A stretch of 43,522 nucleotides of DNA from Microvirga arabica (lineage in GTDB: Bacteria; Pseudomonadota; Alphaproteobacteria; Rhizobiales; Beijerinckiaceae): positions 1 to 43,522 of the forward strand of contig NZ_JAFBID010000053.1 of NCBI RefSeq assembly GCF_016811235.1. Direction: 5' to 3'. The translations under genes and the position numbers were made by a program. Within the stretch, counting starts at the first letter, position 1. Each line of letters opens with the position of its first letter. This document shows positions 16,085-25,035 of this stretch, piece by piece. The notes below the pieces were generated by a model that worked only from the letters and a program-made list of their open reading frames with translations, did no database searches and was not told the DNA's origin.

Positions 16085-17505
16085 TGTGTTGAAATTCGGG
16101 TGGCGCGATCTCCAGCATGAACATCGTATTGGGTCAGGCGGCGAGGTCAATCGTCTCCTTTGCGGCTGATGCTTGTGTGAGTGTCTTCCAACCATCGACC
16201 TTGCGCATGGTGATCTGACCGGATGCGAGCAGAGCCCAGAACAGCATGGCGGCGGTGGCATCCGAGGGCAGCACCGTCTGGGTCTTGATCCGCCGCTTGA
16301 ACTCCTCGTGCAGCCGTTCAATGGCGTTCGTGGTGCGGGCCGACTTCCACTGCGAGGGCGGCAGCTTCGTGAAAGCAAACAGCGCCTCGCCCGCCTCCTC
16401 CAGGCTGTCCGCCACCGCCCGATGCCGCAGCCGCCATTTGCGGAGAAAGGCCTGGCGGCGCTCCTCAATCTCCTCGGCCGTGGCGGCATAGATCATGTCG
16501 GTGTAGTCCGCCGTGATCTCGTCATAAAGGCGCTTGGGCGCATGGGCGAGCAGGTTGCGGTGCTTATGCACCGTGCAGCGCTGCAGGGGCACACCCTCCC
16601 ACACGGCCGCGAGCGCCTGCTCCAGGCCCGGCACGCCATCCACGATGACAAAGGCTGGCCGGCGCAGCTGGCGCGCGACGAGGTCGTCGAGGACCGCACG
16701 CCAAGCGGCCGTGGTCTCGCCGCCCATGGTCCTGACCGCCAGCAGCACCTCCTGCCCGTCCTCACGGATGCCGATCACCACCAGGAGCGAAATCGACGTC
16801 GCCTTCTTGTCGAGCCGGACCCGCACCACCGTGCCGTCAAGGATCAGCCGGACGATCGGCTCGTCGGCGAGCGAGCGCTGGTTCCAGGCCTGCCAGTCGG
16901 TCTGCACCTGGCGCCAGACCCGGCTGACCGTGTCCTTGCCCACCGCGCCGCCGAACAAAGAGGCTAGCGCCCGGCGCACCCGCCGGGTGTTGGTGCCGGC
17001 CAGAGACGCCGAGGCAATCAGGGCATCGGCGGCCTTGGTGCGGCGCTGATAGGCCCGAAGGGCTACACTCCTCCACTCGCTCGTGCGGCCATCCTCGCCC
17101 TGCAGGCGCGCCCGCGGCACGGAAATCTCGGTCGGCCCGAAGGTGCCGGTGAGCGTGTGCGACCGGCAGCCGTTGCGGTAGCCGCGCGTGCCGACGGACG
17201 GCTCGCCAGCAGGCGACCGACCATAGCGGGGTCGGCCGAGAGCGGCCTCCAGTTCGGCCTGGATGAGGCCTTCGATCCAATCGCGCACCCGCTCGCGCAC
17301 GCCGGTCTCGATCGGGTCGATCCAGTTGTCGAAAAGTCGGGCGTCAGGTTGGCCGGTCAGATGCGCAGAATGTGACTTGCTGATAGGGTCCGTCATGGCG
17401 TGGTCTCCAATGGGACCCTGGCGCTCCAACGCCCGAATCCCGTTTTGTGGGCTTCAACACCCGGAGACTACGCCACCCTCTCAAAAGTCCACCACATCCC
17501 AGACG
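16085..17505 (-). mobile_element. IS256-family element (approximate ends)
   Basis: It surrounds one intact transposase gene. A 16-bp imperfect inverted repeat with 13 matches, GGGTGGCGCGATCTCC at 16098-16113 against GGGTGGCGTAGTCTCC read from 17478 to 17463, lies close to both ends. The outer limits and any 8-bp target duplication could not be fixed by eye. Confidence 0.75.
16134..17396 (-). CDS. IS256-family mutator-type transposase
   Basis: This 420-residue protein starts at ATG 17396, with GGAG 8 bases upstream; an 11-residue longer frame has no such site. It shows the Transposase_mut layout: LIQAELEAALGRPRYGR, NGCRSHTLTGTFGPTEISVPR, LILDGTVVRVRLDKKA with the first Asp, FVIVDGVPGLEQAL with the second, RCTVHKHRNLLAHAPK, and TTNAIERLHEEFKRRIKTQ with the Glu. 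The frame is intact and probably active. Confidence 0.95.
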   Translation of the reverse strand: MTDPISKSHSAHLTGQPDARLFDNWIDPIETGVRERVRDWIEGLIQAELEAALGRPRYGRSPAGEPSVGTRGYRNGCRSHTLTGTFGPTEISVPRARLQGEDGRTSEWRSVALRAYQRRTKAADALIASASLAGTNTRRVRRALASLFGGAVGKDTVSRVWRQVQTDWQAWNQRSLADEPIVRLILDGTVVRVRLDKKATSISLLVVIGIREDGQEVLLAVRTMGGETTAAWRAVLDDLVARQLRRPAFVIVDGVPGLEQALAAVWEGVPLQRCTVHKHRNLLAHAPKRLYDEITADYTDMIYAATAEEIEERRQAFLRKWRLRHRAVADSLEEAGEALFAFTKLPPSQWKSARTTNAIERLHEEFKRRIKTQTVLPSDATAAMLFWALLASGQITMRKVDGWKTLTQASAAKETIDLAA

Positions 17506-17533
17506 GCACCCCGGCATCCCGTGAAGATCATTA
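17506..17533 (+). mobile_element. Right-end scar of an IS630-type element
   Basis: CCGTGAAGATCATTAG at 17519-17534 matches 15 of 16 bases with CCGTGAAGATAATTAG at 14160-14175, the tail of the IS630 transposase including its stop. The adjoining TA fits the TA target of IS630. It appears to mark where such an element cut the TPP-enzyme gene that follows. Confidence 0.5.
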
Positions 17534-17827
17534 GGGGAGCTCTCCACTCTCGCAGAGTTGAAAGTACCTTTGATCGTTATCGCCTTTGTTGACGCTTCGC
17601 TGACCCTGATCGAAATGAAGCAGCGTTCGCGACAGCTTCCGAGTGCTGCCGTTGACTTCGGCGAGTTCGACTTCGGAGCTATAGCCCGAGCATTCGGCGG
17701 GGCCGGTGAGATGGTCTCAGACACAGATGCGCTGGAGACAGCGTTGCAGCACGCGCTAACGCGCACCGACCAGTTCACAGTCATTGGCGCGGTCATCAGT
17801 CGACGTGCTTACGACGGAAAGATCTGA
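17534..17827 (+). pseudogene. C-terminal stub of a TPP-dependent enzyme (acetolactate synthase-like)
   Basis: Read in frame from GGG 17534, the stub gives GELSTLAELKVPLIVIAFVD then ASLTLIEMKQRSRQLPSAAV, FDFGAIARAFGG and FTVIGAVISRRAYDGKI. This is the end of the TPP-binding domain of IlvB-like enzymes, where VIVFND(A)SL.LI..KQ is the usual form. The N-terminal 450 or so residues are gone, and the junction falls at an IS630-type end. A conventional start call at TTG 17558 would be misleading. It lies tail-to-tail with the sulfonate operon. Confidence 0.75.
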
Positions 17828-17839
17828 ACCCAGAACACG

Positions 17840-17872
17840 CCATGCAGTCAGCGGTTAAAGCTGGCTGCATGG
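17840..17872. terminator. Strong hairpin between convergent transcripts
   Basis: CCATGCAGTCAGC at 17840-17852 pairs with GCTGGCTGCATGG at 17860-17872 (one G:T wobble in 13 pairs), with loop GGTTAAA. The plus strand continues TTGTCTCTCATT. It fits a terminator for the TPP-enzyme stub and may also end the minus-strand operon at 17911. Confidence 0.6.
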
Positions 17873-17910
17873 TTGTCTCTCATTCCGCCCTAGCAGTTGC
17901 TGAAGAAAAA

Positions 17911-19038
17911 CTAGTCAAATGTTATTATCTGTCTAATCGCAGTGCCATCGTGAAGTCGATCAAAGCCCATGTTGATCTGTTCAAGACTCAGCGTATGCGT
18001 GAGCAATCGATCAACAGGTAGCCTGCCATTGCGAAAAAGAGTGATGAAGTTGGGGACATCACGCCGAGGCACGCATGTGCCGATATACGATCCTTTAAGC
18101 GTCCGCTCCTCGGCAACCAAGCTGATGGCTGGGATCGACAAACGTCGGTCAGGATGAGGCAAGCCAGCGGTGACTGTCGTTCCACCTCGTGCAGTGGCCG
18201 CGTAAGCCAGCTCGAGCGCCGGGACCGCTCCTGCCATTTCGAAAAAGAACTCGGCGCCCCCCCCAGACAGCTCCTTAATTTCCTCGATTGCCGTTTGGCT
18301 CGCAGCATTGACTGTGTGGGTTGCTCCGAGTTCTCGTGCCAGCGCAAGCTTCTGATCTGAAAGATCAACCGCGATCACCTGGCGTGCGCCTGAGGCAACA
18401 GCACCCAGAACGGAGCAGAGGCCCACACCGCCTAATCCCGCAACGGCCACCGAGCTGCCGGCAGGAACTTTCGCTGTGTTGACAACGGCGCCAACGCCAG
18501 TCAGCACTGCACAGCCGAACAAGGCCGCATGGGCAAACGGAATCGCGGAATCGATCTTCACGCAAGACTCCCTGGACACGACAACCTGCTCGGCGAAGGC
18601 TGAGACACCAATATGATGGTTGACCGGCTCGCATTTGATCGACAAACGCCGATCGCCGCGCAACAGCGTACCGCTGTTGTTGGCCTTTGCAGCAGGTTCG
18701 CAGAGGGCTGGACGTCCCGAAGCGCAGGGCACGCAGCACCCGCAACTCGGCACGAATACCAGAACGACATGATCTCCAGGCACGAGATCAGCAACATCGA
18801 TCCCGGCCTCTTCGACAACACCAGCGGCCTCATGACCGAGAACAATCGGAGTGGGTCGAAACCGGTCGCCATTGATCACGGATAGATCGGAGTGGCATAG
18901 TCCAGCCGCCTTGATGCGAACCCTCACCTCACCAAGTCCTGGAGGAGCAAGGCCAACCTCCACAATGTCCAAAGGCCGGGATTGAGCATAGGGTCGAGGC
19001 AGGCCTGCCTCGCGCAAAACAGCGGCTTTGATACCCAT
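17911..19038 (-). CDS. Zinc-dependent medium-chain alcohol dehydrogenase
   Basis: This 375-residue protein has the catalytic zinc site Cys48 (GLCHSD), His69 and Glu70 (GHEAAG), and the structural zinc set Cys99, Cys102, Cys105 and Cys113. A Rossmann loop AGLGGVGL lies near 205. It is closest in form to class III/AdhC-type dehydrogenases that oxidise primary alcohols with NAD. ATG 19038 follows GAGGAG by 8 bases. It is the last gene of the eight-gene minus-strand operon and may act on an aldehyde or alcohol intermediate of the sulfonate pathway. The substrate is inferred from context only. Confidence 0.88.
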   Translation of the reverse strand: MGIKAAVLREAGLPRPYAQSRPLDIVEVGLAPPGLGEVRVRIKAAGLCHSDLSVINGDRFRPTPIVLGHEAAGVVEEAGIDVADLVPGDHVVLVFVPSCGCCVPCASGRPALCEPAAKANNSGTLLRGDRRLSIKCEPVNHHIGVSAFAEQVVVSRESCVKIDSAIPFAHAALFGCAVLTGVGAVVNTAKVPAGSSVAVAGLGGVGLCSVLGAVASGARQVIAVDLSDQKLALARELGATHTVNAASQTAIEEIKELSGGGAEFFFEMAGAVPALELAYAATARGGTTVTAGLPHPDRRLSIPAISLVAEERTLKGSYIGTCVPRRDVPNFITLFRNGRLPVDRLLTHTLSLEQINMGFDRLHDGTAIRQIITFD

Positions 19039-19090
19039 TGAACATGCTCCTCTTCAGACTAGGCTGCTTTGTCTGCCACGGAGGCTGCGG

Positions 19091-20086
19091 CTATGGCCGC
19101 AGCACGATCTTGGCTTGTGACACGGCTCCCCTATCCAAATCAGCAAATGCCGAGCTGCCTCCAGCCAGCGGACGCTCCTCAAACCAGTCAAGCGCGCCAA
19201 GGCGACCGCCAGCTAGGGCGCTTACCGTCTCCCGGAAGTCGGCCATCGTATAGCAGTACGATCCCGTCACGATGATCTCTTGAAGAGTTATCTTTCGAAG
19301 ATCGAAACCATCCAAACCTGGAAGCAGGCCGACATGCACGGTAACACCACCAGGCTTGATCATTCGGCTGGCGGCCACGCGTGTCGCCGCGGCTCCTACG
19401 GCATCGATCACAAGATCGACCGATGATTCATCAGGCTCGCCGGTTTCACCTGGGGCATAGCATTGAAAGTTTCCTGCTCGCGCAACAGTCTGGCGGCGAG
19501 CTGCACTCGGCTCCCCCACGAATATCTCGGCGGCTCCATTCATTGCAAGCACAAGAGCCGCTGTGAGGCCGATGGCTCCACCTCCAAGAACAGCGCATCG
19601 TGAGGCGGATAGTGGGCGAGGCAAAAGCCGAGCGCCTTTGATGACACTGTGATACGAAACTGCGATAGGCTCCGCGAGAGCAGCCTTCGTGATTTCCAGA
19701 TTGGGAGGCACCTCGACCAAGTTGCGTTCTGGCACGCGCACGATCTCCGCAAAGGCGCCAGCTCGGGGCGGCATCGAGAGGATCTGGCGCGACAGGCACA
19801 GATTCTCAACTCCACTCTCGCAGAACTCACAATGACCGCAGGTGACGAGTGGGTTGATCGTCACCCGCATACCGGCCTTTCGGCCGCTCAAAATCTCGCC
19901 TGCCGCCTCATGGCCCAAGATCAAAGGAGCCGGGCGGCGGCTGTCATAGCCGTGATAGGCATGCATGTCCGAGCCGCAGATACCGACGGCCTCAACACGA
20001 ACCAAAACTTCGCCCGCTTGAGGCGCCGGATCTGGCTCGTCCCGCAATTCGATGCTGTTCGGGCCGGTATAGACGAGAGCTTTCAT
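19091..20086 (-). CDS. Zinc-type medium-chain polyol dehydrogenase
   Basis: This 331-residue protein of the sorbitol/threonine dehydrogenase type has Cys37 (GICGSD), His59-Glu60 (GHEAAG) and the four-Cys structural site Cys83, Cys86, Cys89 and Cys97. The nucleotide loop is GGGAIGL. It starts 6 bases after the SDR gene stop, so it is cotranscribed. In known DHPS operons, hpsN is accompanied by hpsO and hpsP, whose products are proposed to interconvert DHPS enantiomers through the 2-keto form. This gene and the adjacent SDR are natural candidates for those roles, which is an inference from gene order. Confidence 0.85.
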   Translation of the reverse strand: MKALVYTGPNSIELRDEPDPAPQAGEVLVRVEAVGICGSDMHAYHGYDSRRPAPLILGHEAAGEILSGRKAGMRVTINPLVTCGHCEFCESGVENLCLSRQILSMPPRAGAFAEIVRVPERNLVEVPPNLEITKAALAEPIAVSYHSVIKGARLLPRPLSASRCAVLGGGAIGLTAALVLAMNGAAEIFVGEPSAARRQTVARAGNFQCYAPGETGEPDESSVDLVIDAVGAAATRVAASRMIKPGGVTVHVGLLPGLDGFDLRKITLQEIIVTGSYCYTMADFRETVSALAGGRLGALDWFEERPLAGGSSAFADLDRGAVSQAKIVLRP

Positions 20087-20092
20087 AGTTTC

Positions 20093-20863
20093 TCACTTCG
20101 CGGTGTAGCCACCGTCTACATATAGAATTTGCCCCGTGATGTAGGCTGATGCGTTGGAGGCTAGGAATACGGCCGCACCAAACAGATCGGTCAATTCGCC
20201 ATTGCGTCCGATAGCTGTTTGAGCCGCATTGCGCGCCGCTCGTTCAGGATCACCGAACACTGGGGCCGTCAGCGGAGTTGGAAAGAAACCCGGAGCAATG
20301 GCATTGCAGGTAATTCCCTGCTGCGACCAGGCCTCGGCTGTTGCTCGCGTCAATTGCGCAACGCCCCCCTTTGCTGCTCCATAGGGCGCTGAGTTGGCGA
20401 ACGCGCGGACAGACTGCAGAGACGCAAGGTTGATGATGCGTCCCCACCGGCGTTCCGCCATCCCAGGTGCAAAAAGCTGCGTCAATCGGAACGGCGCTCG
20501 TAGGTGAATCGCCATGTGCTGGTCGAAGCCCTCTACCGTAACCTCCTGGAACGGCTGGCGAAGATTGATGCCAGCCGCGCTGACGACGATGTCGACCTGA
20601 TATCCTCGCTCCGTGGCAACGGTGAATACGTGATTCGGCCCGTCCGGCTTGGAGAGGTCCGCATCGATTGTATTGACGCAGATGCCCTGCTCCCGAAGCC
20701 CGGCAGCGGCAGCTTGAAGTTCTTGAGGTCGCCTGGCCACCAATACGACGGACGCCCCTGCAAGCCCGAGCGCCTGAGCAATCGCCAGCCCGATACCGGA
20801 ATTACCGCCGGTCACCAGGGCATGGCGTCCTGTCAAATCGAATAGGTGGGCAAGCTGAAACAT
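20093..20863 (-). CDS. Short-chain dehydrogenase/reductase (SDR)
   Basis: This 256-residue classical SDR has a TGGNSGIG cofactor loop at residues 18-25, SAAG in place of NNAG at about 95-98, and the catalytic Ser148, Tyr161 and Lys165 (YGAAK). The closest overall form is gluconate 5-dehydrogenase-like. ATG 20863 comes 3 bases after the HpsN-type gene stop, with GAGGG in the coding end of that gene, so translation is coupled. Its probable role is reversible oxidation of the C2 hydroxyl of the imported polyol sulfonate. Confidence 0.88.
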   Translation of the reverse strand: MFQLAHLFDLTGRHALVTGGNSGIGLAIAQALGLAGASVVLVARRPQELQAAAAGLREQGICVNTIDADLSKPDGPNHVFTVATERGYQVDIVVSAAGINLRQPFQEVTVEGFDQHMAIHLRAPFRLTQLFAPGMAERRWGRIINLASLQSVRAFANSAPYGAAKGGVAQLTRATAEAWSQQGITCNAIAPGFFPTPLTAPVFGDPERAARNAAQTAIGRNGELTDLFGAAVFLASNASAYITGQILYVDGGYTAK

Positions 20864-20866
20864 CGT

Positions 20867-22180
20867 CTAGCCCTCGACCGCAACACCCAAATTGAAGTTA
20901 TGGCCTGCGAAATATTTTTGCATCCGCGCATCCGCCGTACGAGCATGGGCCTCCATTCCCTCGAGACGGGAAATGCGCGCCGTTGCCTGTGCGATCGTTT
21001 TGCACGCCTCACGATCCATCCTCTGCCAGGTGAGCGGCTTGAGGAACTTGTGCACTGAAAGCCCGCCGGAATAGCGTGCTGCGAACTTGGTGGGGAGAAT
21101 ATGATTGGGACCCGAGGTCTTGTCACCGAAGGCAACAGTTGTTTCCTCCCCCAGGAAAAGCGAGCCGTAATTGGTCAACCGCTGCAGCCACCATTCCAGT
21201 TCGGCGGCATGAACCTCGAGATGTTCGCACGCATAACGGTCGGATACTTCGGCTACCTCCTCACGGTTCGAACAGAGGATCACCTCTCCATAGTCGCGCC
21301 ATGCATCGCCTGCAGCATCGCGCGCCGTCGCAGGAAGCTGTTCGATCAGTTCCGGCACCCGCTGCATGACGGCATCCGCCAGTTGGCGTGATGTGGTAAA
21401 CAGCCATGCGGGACTTTCATGCCCATGCTCACACTGTCCAACGAGATCGGAGGCGACGATTTCAGGGTCGGCGCTGTCATCAGCGATGATGGCGACCTCC
21501 GAAGGTCCGGCAAAGACATCGATTCCCACCTTCCCGAACAGCATTCTTTTGGCTTCGGCTACATACTTGTTGCCTGGTCCAACGATGATGTCTGCTGGCT
21601 TACCCGTGAAAAGGCCATAAGCCATGCTGGCAATCGCCTGAACGCCGCCAAGCGTCATGACGACATCAGCGCCGGCCACTTTCATTGCGTAAAGAACATA
21701 AGGATGAATGCCCTCGCCCTTATAAGGCGTCGAGCAGGCGATCACGGTTTTAACGCCGGCCGCCTTGGCCGTCGCGATAGACATGTAGGCGGATGCGATG
21801 TGAGCGTAACGGCCTGTCGGCACGTAGCAACCCGCGACATTGACCGGGATCAGACGCTGCCCCGCCGTCAATCCCGGCACGAGCTCGACAGAGAATTCAT
21901 GAACGCTCTCTCGTTGAGCAACGGCGAAGCGCCGGACCTGATCGGCGGCGAATTCGATGTCCCGTTTCACGATCTCCGGCACATTGCGTGTTCGGCGCTC
22001 GATCTCCTCCTGCGTAACGACAATGTCCCCTGACCATTTGTCGAGCTTCAAGGCGAAGTCGCGCACCGCCTCTTCGCCGTTTTTCTCGATTGCCGCAAGC
22101 ATCTCGGTGACGACCTTCTGAGCCGCTCCGGTTTCAGTCTCGGGGGTCTTCGAGGCTCGCTTCAAATATTCAAGAGACAT
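20867..22180 (-). CDS. hpsN: HisD-family sulfopropanediol 3-dehydrogenase (HpsN-type)
   Basis: This 437-residue protein keeps every catalytic and zinc residue of histidinol dehydrogenase in exact register: Gln249, His252, Glu319, His320, Asp353, His360 and His412. These match E. coli HisD Q259, H262, E326, H327, D360, H367 and H419. It differs in the substrate pocket: GCYVPTGRYAHIASAYMS replaces the GGRxxYPSS form of biosynthetic HisD. HpsN oxidises (R)-2,3-dihydroxypropane-1-sulfonate to (R)-sulfolactate with two NAD+. ATG 22180 follows GAGG by 6 bases; a 71-residue upstream extension is rejected. Context of a sulfonate-type ABC transporter, two more dehydrogenases and SorAB supports HpsN over HisD. 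Confidence 0.82.
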   Translation of the reverse strand: MSLEYLKRASKTPETETGAAQKVVTEMLAAIEKNGEEAVRDFALKLDKWSGDIVVTQEEIERRTRNVPEIVKRDIEFAADQVRRFAVAQRESVHEFSVELVPGLTAGQRLIPVNVAGCYVPTGRYAHIASAYMSIATAKAAGVKTVIACSTPYKGEGIHPYVLYAMKVAGADVVMTLGGVQAIASMAYGLFTGKPADIIVGPGNKYVAEAKRMLFGKVGIDVFAGPSEVAIIADDSADPEIVASDLVGQCEHGHESPAWLFTTSRQLADAVMQRVPELIEQLPATARDAAGDAWRDYGEVILCSNREEVAEVSDRYACEHLEVHAAELEWWLQRLTNYGSLFLGEETTVAFGDKTSGPNHILPTKFAARYSGGLSVHKFLKPLTWQRMDREACKTIAQATARISRLEGMEAHARTADARMQKYFAGHNFNLGVAVEG

Positions 22181-22236
22181 GTTCAACCTCGCTGGTGAGC
22201 GGGGCCTCGGGAGAATGCCCGAGGCCGGTTTTTGAA

Positions 22237-23292
22237 TTACTGGGTCTTGCTGTCGAATTCCGTAGCGAAAGCCTTCAGCTTCGGATCGCTGGCCACCATC
22301 TTCATGTATTCGTCGGTAATGACGGTTTTCATGTCGGGAGCCCGCGGAAACGTTCCGGCCTCTGCCATGAAGCTTGCGATGTTGCCGAACCATTTATCGG
22401 CTTCGGAGGCACCGTTTGCCCGATCCATCGACTTCAACTGCTCAGTCAAGTTGTAAGTCGGACGCAGGTCAAATTCCTGCTTGATCGCGCGGTCGGATAT
22501 TTCAACACCTCCTTGGCTGTAAAAGCGTTTCATGGCATCGGCCGCTTCTGTCGGATTGGCCTTCGCCCAGCTCCAGCCTCTGAGATAGGTCGCCAGGAAG
22601 GCTGCAACCCGCTGCGGATTCTCTTTCGCGTAATCGGCCCGTACGATAAGCGCACCCGGCACGATTGCACCGGCGTCAGCCCCCGTGCAGAGCGTCTTGG
22701 CATTCGCCTTTTCTTCGAGCGTATAGGTGTTGGGAGCCCATACTCCGGCAAGCTCTCCGTTCTTGGAGCTGATGGCCGAGATAATCTGCGCTTGTCCTAG
22801 ATTGACGAACTGAACATCTTTCGTGTCCACGCCATATTTCTTCAGGCAGTTGCGGACCGCATAGTCACCCGTCGAGTTCGTTGTCAAAAGGATCTTTTGG
22901 CCTTTGATCTTTGTAGGATCGGCCTGCAACTCGTTGAACTTGTCCGCCAACGTCATGAGAACGTTGGTTTTCGACTCATCATTCGAGATGCCGATCGTCA
23001 GAAGCCCGGATCGCGCCGCTCCGAGAACGGCCGGCACGGAACCGGTCGCACCCATATCCCAGGAGCCAGCTTGGGCTGCAGCGACCTGCGGAGCGCCGGC
23101 CGGAAAGAGAGAGAAGCTCGGCTCAAGCCCAATCTCTTTCCACCAGCCCTTCTCAGAGGCTAGGTAAAATGGCAGGGCCCAGTAGAGCGCGGGCTGATAG
23201 CTGATGTTGACTTTCGTCTGAGCCTGCGAGCTATGAAGCGGCGCCAGGATAGCTGTTGCAATTGTGAAGCCTGCGGCGATGGTCTTGAGCAT
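22237..23292 (-). CDS. Periplasmic substrate-binding protein, SsuA/TauA/NrtA type
   Basis: This 351-residue protein begins with a Sec signal peptide ending at about residue 24 (LHSSQAQ). The NMT1/SsuA fold follows, with YQPALYWALPFYLASEKGWW and AAAQAGSWDMGATGSVPAVL. Family members bind taurine, alkanesulfonates, nitrate or thiamine precursors. GGAGG lies 5 bases before ATG 23292. It is the receptor for the ABC genes at 23349-25812. Placement directly before hpsN suggests the ligand is DHPS or a similar C3 sulfonate. Confidence 0.9.
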   Translation of the reverse strand: MLKTIAAGFTIATAILAPLHSSQAQTKVNISYQPALYWALPFYLASEKGWWKEIGLEPSFSLFPAGAPQVAAAQAGSWDMGATGSVPAVLGAARSGLLTIGISNDESKTNVLMTLADKFNELQADPTKIKGQKILLTTNSTGDYAVRNCLKKYGVDTKDVQFVNLGQAQIISAISSKNGELAGVWAPNTYTLEEKANAKTLCTGADAGAIVPGALIVRADYAKENPQRVAAFLATYLRGWSWAKANPTEAADAMKRFYSQGGVEISDRAIKQEFDLRPTYNLTEQLKSMDRANGASEADKWFGNIASFMAEAGTFPRAPDMKTVITDEYMKMVASDPKLKAFATEFDSKTQ

Positions 23293-23348
23293 GTGTTCCT
23301 CCGTACGGCCTGAATGGATCGGGGATGGCTGATCTTTATGGTTCCCGA

Positions 23349-24146
23349 TCAGTGAACTTGGCTTCCCTTCTCTTCCCTGAGCGAACGCCAGATATGGGTC
23401 CGCAGATGGACGAATGATTCAAGATCCATGACATCTTCGATCCGCTCATGCTCGTCCCACTTTTCAGCGAGACGTACAGACTTGATGTCAATGATTTCCT
23501 TGATGCGCCCGGGCCGCTTGGTCATGATTGCGACACGATCCGCTAGGTAGACGGCTTCTTCGACCGCATGGGTAATGAAAAGTACCGTCCGTGGATTCAC
23601 CCGCGCGAGCCGGACGAGTTCCTCTTGCATGGAAACGCGAGTCTGTGCATCGAGCGCCCCGAATGGCTCATCCATGAGAAGCACTTCCGGCTCAAGGACG
23701 TAGGCCCGTGCAATCGCAACGCGCTGCTGCATGCCGCCGGAGAGCTGATGCGGGTAGGCACTTTCATATCCCTGAAGGCTCATCAGAGCGATCGCGTTTT
23801 TCACGCGCTCCTGTCGCTCTACCTTTGGAACTCCCTTGTTCCGAAGTCCAAGCTCGATGTTCTGCGCAACTGTCTTCCAGGGGAACAAGGCGAATTGCTG
23901 AAAAACGACGGCACGGTCAGGTCCGGGCGCAGTGACATCACGGTAATTGACTTTGACCGTGCCCAAGGTGGGAAACTCGAAACCCGCCGCCATGCGCAGA
24001 CATGTCGTCTTTCCGCACCCGGACGGTCCGACAATTGCGACGAACTCTTTCTCGGCTACGGAAAGATCAACACCGTCCAGGGTCACGAAGTCGATGCCAG
24101 CGCGGTTGAAGACCTTGCCAACTGAAGAAAACTCGATGGAAGCCAT
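23349..24146 (-). CDS. ABC transporter ATPase, SsuB/TauB type
   Basis: This 265-residue ATPase has Walker A GPSGCGKTT at 40-48, a Q-loop around Gln84, signature LSGGMQQR at 135-142, Walker B VLLMDEP at about 155-161 and the switch His in FITHAVEEA. It is typical of nitrate/sulfonate/taurine importers. It energises uptake through the two permeases encoded upstream. The gene lies 14 bases after the second permease. Confidence 0.95.
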   Translation of the reverse strand: MASIEFSSVGKVFNRAGIDFVTLDGVDLSVAEKEFVAIVGPSGCGKTTCLRMAAGFEFPTLGTVKVNYRDVTAPGPDRAVVFQQFALFPWKTVAQNIELGLRNKGVPKVERQERVKNAIALMSLQGYESAYPHQLSGGMQQRVAIARAYVLEPEVLLMDEPFGALDAQTRVSMQEELVRLARVNPRTVLFITHAVEEAVYLADRVAIMTKRPGRIKEIIDIKSVRLAEKWDEHERIEDVMDLESFVHLRTHIWRSLREEKGSQVH

Positions 24147-24160
24147 AGCGATGAACCCTC

Positions 24161-25024
24161 TCAGGATTGTCCATGACGGCGCCGGATGGCGGTTTCAATC
24201 TGCCGAAGCGCTACGTCGATAAGCAGACCGACAAGGCCGATGGCGAGCATGCAAGTCATGACGGTTGCCGTGGCGACACCAGCTTGAGCCTGGACCATCA
24301 TGAAGCCCACGCCCGCTGAGGCGACGATCAGCTCCGCACCGATCAGAGATTGCCAGGCCAGCCCTGCGGATACGCGAAGCCCTGCGACAATCGATGGAAT
24401 CGAGGCTGGAAGAAGAACTTCCGTGACGATTCGTAAGTTGCTTGTTCCAAGCATCTGAGCCGCTTCGATCACATTTCGATTGACGAAGCGGGCGCCACGA
24501 TAAGCATTGATCAGGCACGGCGGGAATGCGCCGGCGAAGATGATCATGATCGGCCCGCCGATGCCGGTACCGAACCAGAGCGCTGCGAAGGGCACCCATG
24601 CGATTGGAGCGATGAAGCGCAACATGTCGAAGATCGGCGTGATCACATCATCCAGCCAGCGATACCATCCCATGAGGAGACCAAGCGGGATTCCGATCAT
24701 TGCCGCCAGAAGAAAGCCATAAGCAAAGCGCATGAAGCTTGATGCCAAGTGCTCGACCAGAGTCGCGCCCGCAAACGGCGTGCCCAACAACTCGATGAAA
24801 CGGATCAGAACTTCGTGGGGGGCAGGCAAGAATTGCCTTGGAACAAGGCCCGTCAGGGAGAGAAGGCTCCAGATCCCAATAAACCCAATCAGGCCTATCG
24901 TCCCCAGGCGCATACGTTCAGAGCGCGTGAGCCGGATGGGAGGGGTGACGGCACTCCGCTGAGGTTGAGCACGATCTGCCGACATCTCGGAAAGGTTTAT
25001 TTTCGTTTGCATGGCGAGGCTCAT
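24161..25024 (-). CDS. ABC transporter permease (SsuC/TauC type), second
   Basis: This 287-residue inner-membrane permease has six predicted segments and the EAA-loop EAAQMLGTSNLRIVTEVLLP. ATG 25024 is chosen because GAGGAG lies 7-8 bases upstream; the frame runs further to 25057 into the previous gene. It has a longer cytoplasmic N-terminus than the partner permease. Two different permeases suggest a heterodimeric channel, whereas taurine and alkanesulfonate systems usually have one permease gene. Confidence 0.92.
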   Translation of the reverse strand: MSLAMQTKINLSEMSADRAQPQRSAVTPPIRLTRSERMRLGTIGLIGFIGIWSLLSLTGLVPRQFLPAPHEVLIRFIELLGTPFAGATLVEHLASSFMRFAYGFLLAAMIGIPLGLLMGWYRWLDDVITPIFDMLRFIAPIAWVPFAALWFGTGIGGPIMIIFAGAFPPCLINAYRGARFVNRNVIEAAQMLGTSNLRIVTEVLLPASIPSIVAGLRVSAGLAWQSLIGAELIVASAGVGFMMVQAQAGVATATVMTCMLAIGLVGLLIDVALRQIETAIRRRHGQS

Positions 25025-25035
25025 ATCCGGTCTCC

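Noticed and set aside
20867..22180. Biosynthetic histidinol dehydrogenase (hisD)
   Set aside because: Catalytic residues fit, but the substrate-pocket segment differs from HisD, no other his gene is present, and the operon is catabolic with a sulfonate-type ABC importer.
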